This document shows, in pieces, positions 48,072 to 57,005 of a stretch of 64,000 nt of DNA; the first letter of the stretch is position 1; every line of letters begins with the position of its first letter. A program made the translations under genes and the position numbers. This DNA is from an uncultured Acidimicrobiales bacterium (GTDB lineage: Bacteria > Actinomycetota > Acidimicrobiia > Acidimicrobiales > Bin134): NCBI GenBank assembly GCA_951813555.1, contig OX638344.1, positions 2,323,076 to 2,387,075 on the forward strand, given 5' to 3'. Below the pieces are notes generated by a model, which was not told the DNA's origin, ran no database searches, and worked only from the letters and a program-made list of their open reading frames with translations.

Positions 48072-48115
48072 TGCACACCTGTTACTGCTACTTATGCACA
48101 CTTATTACTACCACT
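48072..48115 (-). repeat. Two imperfect 21-bp direct repeats just upstream of the DUF4143 ATPase start
   Basis: 48072-48092 and 48095-48115 match at 17 of 21 positions, with the cores TGCACACCTGTTAC and TGCACACTTATTAC (12 of 14) spaced 23 bp apart, two helical turns. They begin 14 bp before the ATG on the minus strand, in an AT-rich 100-bp gap. This is the layout of a repressor operator, possibly for autoregulation. Confidence 0.4.
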
Positions 48116-48176
48116 CCCGCACGGCCCTAATTGCTAAGTCTGCACATCGCAGGCAGTTGACTTGGAGCAGGCCGGA

Positions 48177-49694
48177 TCAGCTGAACCGCTGGCGGAGGCG
48201 GAATTTCTCTACTTTGCCGTTGCCGGTTCTCGGGAGTTCGTCGATGGGTTCGATTGTGGTGGGCACTTTGTAAGGGGCCAGGGTGCCGTCGGTGTGGGTT
48301 CGCAGGTCGTCCTCGGTGGGTAGCTCGCAGCCGTCGGCTACCACGATGAATGCGGCCACGGTTTCGCCCAGAACCGGGTCAGGGCGGGCCACTACAGCGA
48401 TGTCGGCCACTGCGGGGTGGGTGCGGAGGGCGGTTTCCACCTCGATGGTGGACAGGTTCTCCCCGCCTCGGCGCACGATGTCCTTTTGGCGGTCCACGAA
48501 ATACAGGTAGCCGTCATCGTCCACGTAGCCCAGGTCGCCGGTGCGGAACCAGTCTCCCGACGTGGCGGCCTCGGTGGCCTCGGGATCTTCGATGTAGCCG
48601 TTGAAACCGATGGTGGACCGCAGAAAGCAGATCTCCCCGGTCTCTCCCGTCGGGGCCTCTGAGCCATCGGGCAGGAATATCCGCAGCACAGAGCCCTCAA
48701 ACGGCTTGCCCACCGAGCCGGGGCGACGGGGCTCGTCCAATCGGGTATAGGTGCCCGACCCGGCTTCGGTCATGCCGTACCAGTCCATGCACGGCACGCC
48801 GTAGCGCTCTTCGATCTGCTCAATGATCGGCGCGCAGCCCAGCGGGATCATCACCCGCAGCGAGTGCGACTTCTCGTGGGGACCGGGCGGCTGGGCCATC
48901 AAGATGTTGATGATGGGCACCAGGGTGAGGAAGTAGGTCGGGCGATACGTGTCGACCATCGCCCAGAACCGCGACGCCGAGAATTTGCGGGGCATGATCA
49001 CGCTGGCCCCCCGGCTCAGCGCCGACATGGCCCCGCCCATGGCGTTGCCGTGGAACAGCGGGGTCACCACCAGCGACCGGTCGGTATGGCTCAGCCCGAA
49101 CATCTCCTCATAGGGCACCGCGCCGCCAGCGAACAGCTCTGGGCTCATGGGCACCGCCTTGGGCCTTCCGGTAGTCGTACCCGAGGTGTAGAGCACATTG
49201 CCCTCTACGAACCCGTCCACCGGTGGCAGGTCCAAGCCGGCCCCCTCCGGGGCCTCGTCGATGAGGTCGGCCAGCAGCAGGGCGCCGTCCACCGGCTCGT
49301 CCACGCTCACCACCGCATCCACCGAGTCCATGCCCGCAGTCAGGGCCAAGGCTCGCTCGGCCCGCTCGGCCTCGGTGAACACCAGGCGGCACTGGGAGTG
49401 GTTGAGCACGAACTCCAGCTCGGGGTCGGACCACTCCGGGTTGATCGGCACACCGGCCAAACCCACAGCCTGCATCCCAAGCTGGCACTCGATGTACTCG
49501 GGCCGGTTCCTCATCCACAAACAGGCCCGGTCGCCCAGCCCCAAACCGAAACGGTTCTGGAACTGGTAGGCGATGGCCCCGCCGTGGGCGGTCAGCTCGC
49601 GGTAGGTGCGATGGCCGTCCTGCTCGGTGAGCACAGCCAACTTGTCGGGCCAGGTGTGGCTGAAGTCCCGAACGACGTCATAGAGGGTCGGCAT
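48177..49694 (-). CDS. AMP-forming acyl-CoA synthetase
   Basis: A 505-residue ANL ligase. Motifs are VLYTSGTTTGRPKAVPMS (A3), WYGMTEAGSGTYTR (A5), GDWFRTGDLGYVDDDGY (A7), DRQKDIVRRGGENLSTIEVE (hinge) and TGNGKVEKFRLR with the catalytic Lys. The R-R-G-G-E-N hinge and size fit medium/aryl or carnitine-type CoA ligases. It is a complete gene, read toward the islet, and starts 40 bp downstream of an SDR stop on the same strand, so the two are probably co-expressed. Substrate not readable. Confidence 0.93.
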   Translation of the reverse strand: MPTLYDVVRDFSHTWPDKLAVLTEQDGHRTYRELTAHGGAIAYQFQNRFGLGLGDRACLWMRNRPEYIECQLGMQAVGLAGVPINPEWSDPELEFVLNHSQCRLVFTEAERAERALALTAGMDSVDAVVSVDEPVDGALLLADLIDEAPEGAGLDLPPVDGFVEGNVLYTSGTTTGRPKAVPMSPELFAGGAVPYEEMFGLSHTDRSLVVTPLFHGNAMGGAMSALSRGASVIMPRKFSASRFWAMVDTYRPTYFLTLVPIINILMAQPPGPHEKSHSLRVMIPLGCAPIIEQIEERYGVPCMDWYGMTEAGSGTYTRLDEPRRPGSVGKPFEGSVLRIFLPDGSEAPTGETGEICFLRSTIGFNGYIEDPEATEAATSGDWFRTGDLGYVDDDGYLYFVDRQKDIVRRGGENLSTIEVETALRTHPAVADIAVVARPDPVLGETVAAFIVVADGCELPTEDDLRTHTDGTLAPYKVPTTIEPIDELPRTGNGKVEKFRLRQRFS

Positions 49695-49734
49695 CGCCGG
49701 GCAGCCTAGTGATGCCGGTGCCGTGAGCGCTGCT

Positions 49735-50520
49735 TCAGGTCACCACGTCGGCCGCGCCCCCGTCGATCCGCAGGTGGGCACCATGGATCTGGCGGGCCCG
49801 GCCGCTGCATACAAACGCCACCAACTCCCCCACGTCGGACACGGTGGCGATACGTCCGGTCAGCGTGGGCATGATCTCAGTGGTCACATGGCACTCTATG
49901 TCGTCCCAGTCGGTTGAGCGCCCCTCCCGCTCGGCCTGGCGAGTCCACATCTCCACCAACTCGGGGGTGGCGATGGCCCCCGGGCTCACGCAGTTGACGG
50001 TCACCCCAGTGCCGGCCAGTTCCCTGGCCAGGCTCACCGTCATCGCCGGCAGCGATCCCTTGGCCGTGTAGTACCCCGGAATGCGATCACCGGGCCGAGT
50101 AGCCCCCACAGTGGACACCAGCACGATTCGCCCCCAGCCTTGGCCCCTCATTGCAGGCACCATGAGCCGAGTCATCCTCACCGCGCTGAGCACATTTCGG
50201 TTGTAGGCGTCGATCCACACTTCGGCATCGTCTTCACCCCAGGTGCCGCCCACCGCCACCCCGTAGTTGTTGACCAGGATGTCCACCGGCCCACTCTGCT
50301 CGGCTACCGCCTCAGCCCCCTCGTCGGTGCAGATGTCCCCCCACACCGCTCGAGCCGACGGCCCCAACTCGGCAGCCAGCCAGTCGGCCTGCCCTTCCTC
50401 AAACCCGTGTACCACCACATTGGCGCCTTCAGCAGCCAGCACCCGAGCAATCCCACTCCCCGTCCCCCGGTAGCTCCCGGTAACCAGCGCCACTTTCCCC
50501 AAAAGACCCAAGTCCATCAT
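49735..50520 (-). CDS. Short-chain dehydrogenase/reductase (SDR)
   Basis: A 261-residue SDR with TGSYRGTG (14-21), NNYG (84-87, replacing the usual NNAG), the catalytic serine in LVSTVGA (about 136), YYTAK (Tyr150/Lys154) and IHGAHLRIDGG at the end. There are two tandem ATGs (50520 and 50517); the first is given. The frame is open far upstream to 50796, but that part lies opposite the small gene at 50563. First gene of a minus-strand pair with the acyl-CoA synthetase. Confidence 0.88.
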   Translation of the reverse strand: MMDLGLLGKVALVTGSYRGTGSGIARVLAAEGANVVVHGFEEGQADWLAAELGPSARAVWGDICTDEGAEAVAEQSGPVDILVNNYGVAVGGTWGEDDAEVWIDAYNRNVLSAVRMTRLMVPAMRGQGWGRIVLVSTVGATRPGDRIPGYYTAKGSLPAMTVSLARELAGTGVTVNCVSPGAIATPELVEMWTRQAEREGRSTDWDDIECHVTTEIMPTLTGRIATVSDVGELVAFVCSGRARQIHGAHLRIDGGAADVVT

Positions 50521-50562
50521 CCAATGCTGACATAGAATCCGAGCACTGGCGGAAAGGCGAAT

Positions 50563-50799
50563 ATGTCCAGGATAAAGGCCTACGAGAACCCAGACAGGGG
50601 TCCCGCGTGGTGTGCGGAAGGCGAAATGGGCGACTTTTCCTACTACGCGGGAGCTGACACACTCGAAGAGCTGAGCATGTTGATTGCGGAAGCTGCCGCA
50701 GAGAGCGGTGATTCTCCTGAGGTGATCTTGGTGAGCGATCCCGACGCCGATGAGGCTCCGATTGCGTCGATCGACCTGCCTGTCAACGTGCCGCAATGA
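50563..50799 (+). CDS. Small hypothetical protein translationally coupled to aroC
   Basis: 78 residues: [20 protein letters not shown], then [25 protein letters not shown] and an acidic tail ending DLPVNVPQ. The order of a beta hairpin, then a helix beginning D-T-L-E-E-L, recalls the HicB-like/DUF1902 antitoxin fold, but no HicA-type toxin is adjacent. A GGAAAGG site precedes the ATG. Its TGA overlaps the aroC ATG (ATGA), so it should be translated in step with chorismate synthase. It is divergent from the SDR (42 bp between starts). Confidence 0.6.
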   Translation: MSRIKAYENPDRGPAWCAEGEMGDFSYYAGADTLEELSMLIAEAAAESGDSPEVILVSDPDADEAPIASIDLPVNVPQ

Positions 50800-51893
50800 G
50801 CAGTTCGACGGGGCGTTTGTTCCGGGTCACGACGTTTGGGGAATCCCATGGCGGCGGCATCGGCGCGGTGGTGGACGGGTGTCCGCCCCGGCTTGCGCTC
50901 TCCGAGGAGATGATCCAGCACGATTTGGACCGACGGCGGCCCGGCCAGAGCCGGCTCACCACCCTGCGGGACGAGGCCGACCGGGTGGCGATTCTCTCGG
51001 GGGTGTTCGAAGGCCGGACGCTGGGATCGCCCATTGCCATGCTGGTGGGCAACACCGATGCCCGGCCCAGCGCCTATGAGGACTTCAAGGACGTCTACCG
51101 CCCCTCCCACGCCGATTACACCACCGAGGCCAAGTACGGCATCCGCAACTGGCAAGGCGGGGGGCGGGCCAGCGCCCGGGAGACCATCGGCCGAGTGGCG
51201 GCTGGGGCGATCGCCCGCCAACTCCTGCGGACCGCGGCCAACATCGAGGTGCTGGCCTGGGTCCGCCAGGTGGGCACCATCGCTGCCGATGTCGATCTGG
51301 CCGCGGTGACGTTGGCCGATGTGGAGGCTGACGCCACCCGATGCCCGTCGCCCGAACACGCGGAGGCCATGACCGAGGCCATCGAAGCGGCCCGCCGCGA
51401 CGGCAACTCGCTGGGCGGGATTGTCGAATGCGTGGCCCGAAGGGTGCCCCCCGGCCTGGGCGAGCCGGTGTTCGACAAGCTGGAGGCCGATTTGGCCAAA
51501 GCCGCCTTGTCGTTGCCCGCGGCCAAGGGCTTCGAGATCGGCTCGGGTTTCGCAGGGGTATCCATGACCGGCCGGGAGCACAACGACCCGTTCACCCCCG
51601 GCCCCGACGGACGGCCCCGAACAACTTCCAATCGCTCCGGTGGAGTGCAAGGCGGCATCAGCAATGGCGAGGACATTGTGATCCGAGTGGGGTTCAAACC
51701 CACCGCCACCATCGCCTCAGCCCAGGACACCGTCGACCGGGACAACAATCCCGTCACGCTGGCTGCCCGAGGCCGCCACGATCCCTGCGTGCTGCCCCGA
51801 GCAGTGCCCATGGTGGAGGCCCAAGTGCTGCTGGTGCTGGCCGACCACTGGCTGCGCCAGCAAGCCGTCGATGTGATCGATTGCGGCGGCTGA
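50796..51893 (+). CDS. aroC: Chorismate synthase
   Basis: A 365-residue FMN-dependent lyase converting 5-enolpyruvylshikimate-3-phosphate to chorismate, the last step of the shikimate pathway. Signature stretches are [17 protein letters not shown] (N-terminal, with the catalytic His), [18 protein letters not shown], and the FMN/substrate loop [19 protein letters not shown]. Length is typical for the short bacterial form. Other aro genes are not nearby. trpC lies 2.6 kb downstream, but with four unrelated genes in between. The upstream coupling to a small unknown protein is unusual. Confidence 0.97.
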   Translation: MSSSTGRLFRVTTFGESHGGGIGAVVDGCPPRLALSEEMIQHDLDRRRPGQSRLTTLRDEADRVAILSGVFEGRTLGSPIAMLVGNTDARPSAYEDFKDVYRPSHADYTTEAKYGIRNWQGGGRASARETIGRVAAGAIARQLLRTAANIEVLAWVRQVGTIAADVDLAAVTLADVEADATRCPSPEHAEAMTEAIEAARRDGNSLGGIVECVARRVPPGLGEPVFDKLEADLAKAALSLPAAKGFEIGSGFAGVSMTGREHNDPFTPGPDGRPRTTSNRSGGVQGGISNGEDIVIRVGFKPTATIASAQDTVDRDNNPVTLAARGRHDPCVLPRAVPMVEAQVLLVLADHWLRQQAVDVIDCGG

Positions 51894-51902
51894 CAGTCGA
51901 AA

Positions 51903-52691
51903 ATGGCCGATAGCACCGACAGACCCGTCACCCCCGAAGACCAGCGCCTGCTGGTCGAGGTCAACGACCGCATCGCCACCATCACCCTGAACCGGCCTGA
52001 GGCTCGCAACGCCATGTCTAGGCGGATGCGCAACGACATCCACACCGCGCTGAGGGCCTGCGATGCCAACCAAGAGGTGGACGCCATCATCTTGACCGGG
52101 GCCGACCCGGTGTTCACCGGCGGCGTCGACCTGCGGGAAGTGGCCGCCGACGGGTCGCCGGAACCGGGCGACGACAAGCGGCAGGCCAAGGATCCCGCCC
52201 GGGCGTGCCGGGACACGTCCAAGCCATTGATCTGTGCAGTGAATGGGACCTGCGTTACAGGAGGCTTGGAGATCGCATTGAGCTGCGACTTCATCGTGGC
52301 GTCCGAGCGGGCCCGTTTTGCCGACACCCACGCCAAAATCGGTGTGATCCCAGCTTGGGGCATGACTGCCCTACTCCCCCGGGCGGTGGGCAAGCGCATG
52401 GCCAAGGAGATGACCGCCACCGCCCGCTTTGTAGAAGCCGAAGAGGCCCTGCGCATCGGCCTGGTCAACCATGTGGTGCCTCACGACGAGCTGTTGAGTC
52501 AAGCCCGAGCGCTGGCCAGTCAGATCGTCGCCGCTTCCACCCCGGCCACATCGGCCACCATGCGAATCTACGACGCCGCCGACGGCATGAGCTTTACCGA
52601 GGCCAAGGCTCTGGAAGAGGAGCTCATGCGGAACTGGAAAGTGGATACCGATGACATGGAGCGTCGCGGTTTGAGAAAACCAAAGATATGA
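51903..52691 (+). CDS. Enoyl-CoA hydratase/isomerase family protein
   Basis: A 262-residue crotonase. Oxyanion-hole segments are VFTGGVDLREVA and VNGTCVTGGLEIALSCDF; ADTHAKIGVIPAWG and EALRIGLVNHVV are the standard later segments. It is clearly different from the crotonase at 22418. The acidic active-site position in the third motif reads …GVIPAWGMT (no obvious Glu pair), so an isomerase, hydrolase or other activity is possible. Start ATG 51903 follows aroC by 9 bp, so it is probably co-transcribed although metabolically unrelated. Confidence 0.9.
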   Translation: MADSTDRPVTPEDQRLLVEVNDRIATITLNRPEARNAMSRRMRNDIHTALRACDANQEVDAIILTGADPVFTGGVDLREVAADGSPEPGDDKRQAKDPARACRDTSKPLICAVNGTCVTGGLEIALSCDFIVASERARFADTHAKIGVIPAWGMTALLPRAVGKRMAKEMTATARFVEAEEALRIGLVNHVVPHDELLSQARALASQIVAASTPATSATMRIYDAADGMSFTEAKALEEELMRNWKVDTDDMERRGLRKPKI

Positions 52692-52713
52692 CTGGAGTGC
52701 CCGGGTCGGTCAA

Positions 52714-53532
52714 TCACTCGTCATGAGGATCAGTCGGCGTTGACCGCGCAGGCTGGACACGGCGTCGGCGGGAGAGGATGATCAGCGCAGCCGCCACCAA
52801 GGCCACGGCCAAGACTCCCAGAATTACCACCGCCACTATTGGGCCCGCCCCCCAGCCTCCCCCGCAATCGCCCTTGCCATCAGATCCAGCCGCGATGAAC
52901 TCCGGAGGGTCGAATACATCGATGTCCCAGTAGAAGGTGGAGCTATTGCATCCACCACTCACCCGGTCGGCGTTGTGCTCGACAGGATCGCCGGGCAATG
53001 CCACGCTGACTTCGATCGAGAGGTCCATCATCTCGCCAAACCCGGAATCCTCTACGAGCCCCTCATCACCGAGTTCGAAGGGCATTGCAAATGACCACCC
53101 ATCGGCGCCCACCCGCCGGAAATCGGGACCCTCGTCTTCTCTCATGGAGGCGAACACCGAATCTGCTATATCCCCCGGCCATGCCGCGCGTACGCGGATA
53201 CCGCAATCTGAGCCGGCGGAAATCTCCTCTACTTCAAACTCAACACCTCTTGCTTCCAGCGGTGTCTCCCCTAGCGGAAAGCCCTCGGAATCCGAATCTG
53301 CCAACATCTCCTCGCAGACCTCACGGGCTGTTGCCTCCGAATCATCTTGCTCAGAGCCAAGGTCCGAAAATGCGGTGGCCATCTGGAGGAACTCTTGGGA
53401 AATTTCCATTTCCAATTCGTATGAACCGCCGCCGTCTGAATCGACGGAGAAGCCCATCGAGATCTCGATACACCCGGCAGCCAATACCATTGCCACAACT
53501 GCAACCGCGACCGTTTTGAAGTAGGCCCGCAC
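52714..53532 (-). CDS. LppM-like lipoprotein with C-terminal membrane helix
   Basis: A 272-residue exported protein. The signal peptide ends in LAAGC (Cys21). A predominantly beta, acidic ectodomain (IEISMGFSVDSDGGGSYELEMEIS…) and a C-terminal helix (GPIVAVVILGVLAVALVAAALIIL) precede a basic tail RRRRVQPAR. This is the layout of mycobacterial LppM (DUF3153-like), an actinobacterial envelope protein linked to glycolipid handling. Two membrane attachments (lipid plus helix) would pin both ends. The gene is single and converges with the crotonase. Confidence 0.7.
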   Translation of the reverse strand: MRAYFKTVAVAVVAMVLAAGCIEISMGFSVDSDGGGSYELEMEISQEFLQMATAFSDLGSEQDDSEATAREVCEEMLADSDSEGFPLGETPLEARGVEFEVEEISAGSDCGIRVRAAWPGDIADSVFASMREDEGPDFRRVGADGWSFAMPFELGDEGLVEDSGFGEMMDLSIEVSVALPGDPVEHNADRVSGGCNSSTFYWDIDVFDPPEFIAAGSDGKGDCGGGWGAGPIVAVVILGVLAVALVAAALIILSRRRRVQPARSTPTDPHDE

Positions 53533-53555
53533 CCCGCTGACACTAGCCTGAGGCG

Positions 53556-54449
53556 ATGCCTATTCCGGCCGACCCCCCGCAGTTCAGCCTGTTCCTCCCG
53601 CAGATGCGGATGGGCATGGCCACCATTGAAAAACGGGTGAAAGCCGCCGAGGCATGTGAGTTTCACAAGATCGACCTCATGGATCACTTGAATCCTCCCC
53701 TGCTGCCGGCGTCGCCCATGTACGACGCCTTCGTGACGGCGGCGGCGGTGGCGGCGTGGACGGAGCGGGTGCGAATCGGGCATATGGTGCTATGCGGGCA
53801 GTTCCGCCATCCGGCCGTGTTGGCCAAGATGATCGTCAGCCTGGACCACTTCAGCGGGGGCCGTTTCGACTTGGGCATCGGCTGGGGCTCGGTACCCGAT
53901 GAGATGGAGCGGTTCGGCCTTGGCGACGAGCCCCCGGCGGTGCGGGCTGCTCGCTTGCGAGAGACCCTAGAGGTAGTGCAGGCCCTGCTCACCGGAGAGC
54001 CGGTAAACCACCATGGCCGGTTCTTCCAGATGGAGAACGCCCAGCAGCAACCCACTCCATTGAACGGTCAGATCCCGATTCTGATCGGCGGGGCTGGCCG
54101 GAAGCTCACCATGCCGCTGGTGCGGGACTTCGCTGACTGGTGGAACTGCCCGGTCTACGGCATGGCCGAATTGGAGGAACTCCTTCCGCTGGCCGGCAAC
54201 GCCCGCCTTTCGGTGCAGCGGGCCGTCGGTCTGGCGCCATCGTCAGCGGCCCGGGACGAGGTGATGGCCACCGCCCAGCGCCGGTTCGGTGACTGGGCTC
54301 TCGTGGCTGGAACTCCCGACGAGGTGGCCGAGGGCCTTCAGGCCGACCGGGAGATGGGTGCCGAGCAGTTCGTCCTTCAGTTCAGCGACTTCGCCGCCCC
54401 GGAGACTCTCGAACTGTTTGCCGCTGAAGTCATGCCCGCGGTGACCTAG
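53556..54449 (+). CDS. LLM-class flavin-dependent oxidoreductase (luciferase-like, possibly F420-dependent)
   Basis: A 297-residue TIM-barrel monooxygenase/reductase. Family stretches are QFSLFLPQMRMG (N-terminal strand), AAWTERVRIGHMVLCGQFRHPAVLAKM, LDHFSGGRFDLGIGWG, and PILIGGAGRKLTM. GG-R-F-x-L-G-I-G-W-G is the hallmark of the bacterial-luciferase family, whose members use FMNH2 or F420H2. F420 is common in actinobacteria, but the cofactor cannot be decided here. It is divergent from the lipoprotein (23 bp between starts). Confidence 0.88.
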   Translation: MPIPADPPQFSLFLPQMRMGMATIEKRVKAAEACEFHKIDLMDHLNPPLLPASPMYDAFVTAAAVAAWTERVRIGHMVLCGQFRHPAVLAKMIVSLDHFSGGRFDLGIGWGSVPDEMERFGLGDEPPAVRAARLRETLEVVQALLTGEPVNHHGRFFQMENAQQQPTPLNGQIPILIGGAGRKLTMPLVRDFADWWNCPVYGMAELEELLPLAGNARLSVQRAVGLAPSSAARDEVMATAQRRFGDWALVAGTPDEVAEGLQADREMGAEQFVLQFSDFAAPETLELFAAEVMPAVT

Positions 54450-54502
54450 GCCGCGCTATCTGCCTTCTCCCGGAGCCGGACACCCCCTTATGATGCCGAC
54501 GC

Positions 54503-55213
54503 ATGGGAGCAGATGAGCGAGCCCGCCGAGCAGGGCGATTCAAGCAGGCCCTTTTGGCCTCTGACGACGTGGCCATCATCGCCGAGATCAAGCGCCGTTC
54601 TCCGTCTCGCGGCGATCTGAACGCCGGCCTCGATCCGGCCGAGATGGCAGCGGCCTATCGCGACGGCGGGGCGTCCTGTCTGTCGGTGCTCACCAACCAG
54701 GAAATGTTCGGCGGCAGCGGCGAAGACATGGCTGCCGCGTCGAAGGCCTCCGGGCTGCCCGTGCTCCGCAAAGACTTCATCACCAGCGTCGACGATGTAC
54801 ACGAATCCCACCAGATGGGGGCCGATGCGCTGCTGCTGATCGTGGCCGACCTCACGACGACAAAGCTGACCGAGTTGCACCAGTTGGCCTTGTCGTTGGG
54901 CATGGACGTGCTCACCGAGGTCAAATCGGAAGCCGAGCTGGAAGCTGCTCTTGAAGCTGGCGCCGATGTCATCGGGGTCAACCAGCGGGAGAAGCCCAAG
55001 AGCGAAGCGTTCACCATGGACTACCAGCGGGCGGAGCGCATGGCAGCGCTGTTTCCCGACCATGTGGTGAAGGTGGCCGAGTCTGGTATCGCCGTTCCCG
55101 GAGGAACCACCATGGCCGCGGTGCGAGACGCCGGGTACGACGCCGCCTTGATAGGCGAGGCCCTGGTCACCTCCGGCGACCCGGTAGGGCGGCTCCGAGA
55201 ATTGCTGGCTTAG
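54503..55213 (+). CDS. trpC: Indole-3-glycerol-phosphate synthase
   Basis: A 236-residue TIM-barrel enzyme of tryptophan synthesis, closing the ring of CdRP to indole-3-glycerol phosphate. Catalytic motifs are IIAEIKRRSPSRG (Glu28, Lys30), LPVLRKDFI (Lys), VLTEV (Glu), IGVNQRE (Asn/Arg, usually GINNR) and VAESGI (Ser). It is about 20-30 residues shorter than usual at the N-terminus, lacking most of the first helix. After GVNQRE it has an uncommon insert (KPKSEAFTMD), so it may be a paralogue of the housekeeping copy. Stop overlaps the convergent MaoC gene by 4 nt (TTAG). Confidence 0.85.
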   Translation: MGADERARRAGRFKQALLASDDVAIIAEIKRRSPSRGDLNAGLDPAEMAAAYRDGGASCLSVLTNQEMFGGSGEDMAAASKASGLPVLRKDFITSVDDVHESHQMGADALLLIVADLTTTKLTELHQLALSLGMDVLTEVKSEAELEAALEAGADVIGVNQREKPKSEAFTMDYQRAERMAALFPDHVVKVAESGIAVPGGTTMAAVRDAGYDAALIGEALVTSGDPVGRLRELLA

Positions 55214-55608
55214 CCCGCGGCAAGCCTTCCAGCCGCGGTACCCCGCAGTACCAAGGTGCCGTGCTGGTCGGTGGTGGCAATGTCCACGTCTACTGAACCA
55301 TCGGAGTTGACCGCGGTCACCACTACCTCAGCGGTCAGGGTGTCCCCCGGCCACACCGGCTTCAGAAAGTCGGCCCCGTAGCGGTCCAGGCCATCGGGGC
55401 CGAACACCGTCACCAGGGCTTGGCCGGTGATGCCCATGGTCAGCATGCCGTGGGCGAAGATCCGGTCGAAGCCGTGAGTGGTGGCGTAAGTCTCGTCGTG
55501 GTGGAAGGGGTGGAAGTCGCCTGAGGCACCGGCGTAGGCCACCAGTTGGGTGCGGGTCAGCCCGTCAGCCACCACCTGGCGGTGCTGTGCACCAACCTCG
55601 GGGGTCAT
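55210..55608 (-). CDS. MaoC-like (R)-specific hydratase/dehydratase, catalytic subunit
   Basis: A 132-residue hot-dog-fold enzyme adding or removing water at the beta carbon of an acyl-CoA. The hydratase-2 motif is YAGASGDFHPFHHDETYA (Asp31, His36), followed by IFAHGMLTMG. The short length means one hot-dog fold, so it needs a partner. The upstream gene encodes a MaoC-like N-terminal-type subunit that overlaps its start (ATGA), matching the HadA/HadB arrangement of mycobacterial dehydratases. ATG 55608 is chosen on that overlap. Confidence 0.88.
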   Translation of the reverse strand: MTPEVGAQHRQVVADGLTRTQLVAYAGASGDFHPFHHDETYATTHGFDRIFAHGMLTMGITGQALVTVFGPDGLDRYGADFLKPVWPGDTLTAEVVVTAVNSDGSVDVDIATTDQHGTLVLRGTAAGRLAAG

Positions 55609-56027
55609 TCCCGCACCTCGTTGGCCGCTCGTACGTTGATCCACCGGGCAGTCACACACGGCTGCCCATCGGCGTCGGTGAAGGTGGTAACAATCTCTCG
55701 GAATCGCAGCTGCCCGCCTCGGCGGCCCTGTTTGAACCACTCCTCCCCGTCGGCCACCGTGGCGGTGAGCACATCGCCGGCCTTCGGATGGCGGTGGTAT
55801 TGGAAGACCATCCCGGCGTGGAACCCCGAACCCGACTCGGGGGCCACCGGCGGCCACGGGCTGTCAGATCGCAACCGGCGGTCGTAGTCGGGGTCATAAC
55901 GGTCGGCGGCCACCATGAAAGTGGGCGGGGCCACTGCGTCAGGATCGCAAGTTGCGTCGTGGTCGCCGACGGCTCGCTTGAATTCCTGGATGTGGCCAGC
56001 CTCAATGGGAAATTCAAATGAGCGCAT
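55605..56027 (-). CDS. MaoC-like dehydratase, non-catalytic (N-terminal FAS1-type) partner subunit
   Basis: 140 residues of the MaoC-dehydratase N-terminal domain type: FEFPIEAGHIQEFKRAVGD, the hydrophobic helix, APPTFMVAADRY, GMVFQYHRHPKAGDVLTATV and RWINVRAANEVR. This is the HadA/HadC-like half that shapes the acyl pocket and lacks the Asp/His pair. It overlaps the catalytic partner by 4 nt. The two should form a heterodimeric hydratase for long or bulky acyl-CoAs. It starts 17 bp from the upstream MDR stop. Confidence 0.85.
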   Translation of the reverse strand: MRSFEFPIEAGHIQEFKRAVGDHDATCDPDAVAPPTFMVAADRYDPDYDRRLRSDSPWPPVAPESGSGFHAGMVFQYHRHPKAGDVLTATVADGEEWFKQGRRGGQLRFREIVTTFTDADGQPCVTARWINVRAANEVRE

Positions 56028-56044
56028 ATTCCTCTTTCTTTGGC

Positions 56045-57004
56045 TTAGGGAGTGAGCACGATCTTGCCGAAAAAGTCGGAGCTCTCCATCAGCCGGTGGG
56101 CCTCGGCTATCTCATCCAAACCGAACTTGGCGGCGATCTCCGGCGTGACCTGGCCCTGGTCGATCATGGCCAGCAAGCCCCGCATGGTGGCCGCAATCCG
56201 CTGGTTGTCGGGGCGGCCCACCCCCATGAGGGTGATGCCCTTCACGAACAACTGGCCCAAATGCAGCTCCCCCATGTGCCCGGCGGTGACTCCACAGGTC
56301 ACGAACCGGCCCTCAGGCGCCAGCGACCGCACCGCGGCGGCGAACACCGGGGTGCCCACATGGTCGAGCACCACGTCGACCCCTCTCCCATCGGTGGCCT
56401 CCCGGACCGCGGCAACGATGTCGTCGTCGTAGTGGTCGATGGCCAGATCTGCGCCCAGCTCCATCGCTCGAGCCCGTTTGTCAGCAGTGCCCGCGGTGGC
56501 GATCACCCGACAGCCCGTGGCCCGGGCGATCTGGATCCCGAAGCTTCCCACCCCCGATCCGGCAGCCATGACCAGCACAGTCTCATCTGACTGGATCTGC
56601 GCCTTCTCGATGAGGGCCTGATGGGCTGAGCGGCCTGCGGTGGGGGTGGCCCCACCAGCCTCGAAGCTGATCCCGTCAGGAAGGGGAAACGTCAACTCCG
56701 AAGGAGCCAGCGCCAGGGTGGCGTGAGTCCGCTCTCCCGAAGCCACTACCCGCTGGCCCACCGCCACGGTCTCAACCTGCTCCCCCACCGCCTCCACTAC
56801 TCCGGCGATGTCCCGCCCGCCCACATGCTGGGGCCAGCGCAGCTTCATCCCATGCGATCCCTCCCGCCAGTACACGTCCACCCGATCCATCGAAGTGGCC
56901 CTCACTCGGATCAGCACGTCGCCAGGGTCGGGCTCGGGGTCGGGCAGCTCCCCCACCCGCAGCACATCCAGCCCTCCCTGGGACTCGTGATAGGCGGCCC
57001 GCAC
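56045..57004 (-). CDS. Quinone-oxidoreductase-like MDR-superfamily alcohol dehydrogenase/enoyl reductase
   Basis: A 319-residue medium-chain reductase. It has the GroES-like half with GGRDIAGVVEAVGEQV, the GATPTAGRSAHQAL link helix and the Rossmann motif AAGSGVGSFGIQIARATG for NADP, then ending in LMESSDFFGKIVLTP. The zinc-ligand cysteines of alcohol dehydrogenases are absent, so it is a zinc-free quinone reductase or enoyl-CoA reductase type. GTG 57004 lies 1 bp after the SnoaL stop; the longer frame upstream lacks a domain. The MaoC pair follows, so reduction plus hydration of acyl-CoAs is plausible. Confidence 0.87.
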   Translation of the reverse strand: MRAAYHESQGGLDVLRVGELPDPEPDPGDVLIRVRATSMDRVDVYWREGSHGMKLRWPQHVGGRDIAGVVEAVGEQVETVAVGQRVVASGERTHATLALAPSELTFPLPDGISFEAGGATPTAGRSAHQALIEKAQIQSDETVLVMAAGSGVGSFGIQIARATGCRVIATAGTADKRARAMELGADLAIDHYDDDIVAAVREATDGRGVDVVLDHVGTPVFAAAVRSLAPEGRFVTCGVTAGHMGELHLGQLFVKGITLMGVGRPDNQRIAATMRGLLAMIDQGQVTPEIAAKFGLDEIAEAHRLMESSDFFGKIVLTP

Positions 57005-57005
57005 G

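Noticed and set aside
51116..52468. 450-residue minus-strand open frame opposite aroC and the crotonase
   Set aside because: Composition is Ser/Arg/Ala/Thr-rich, typical of an antisense shadow. Both plus-strand genes carry full family motifs.
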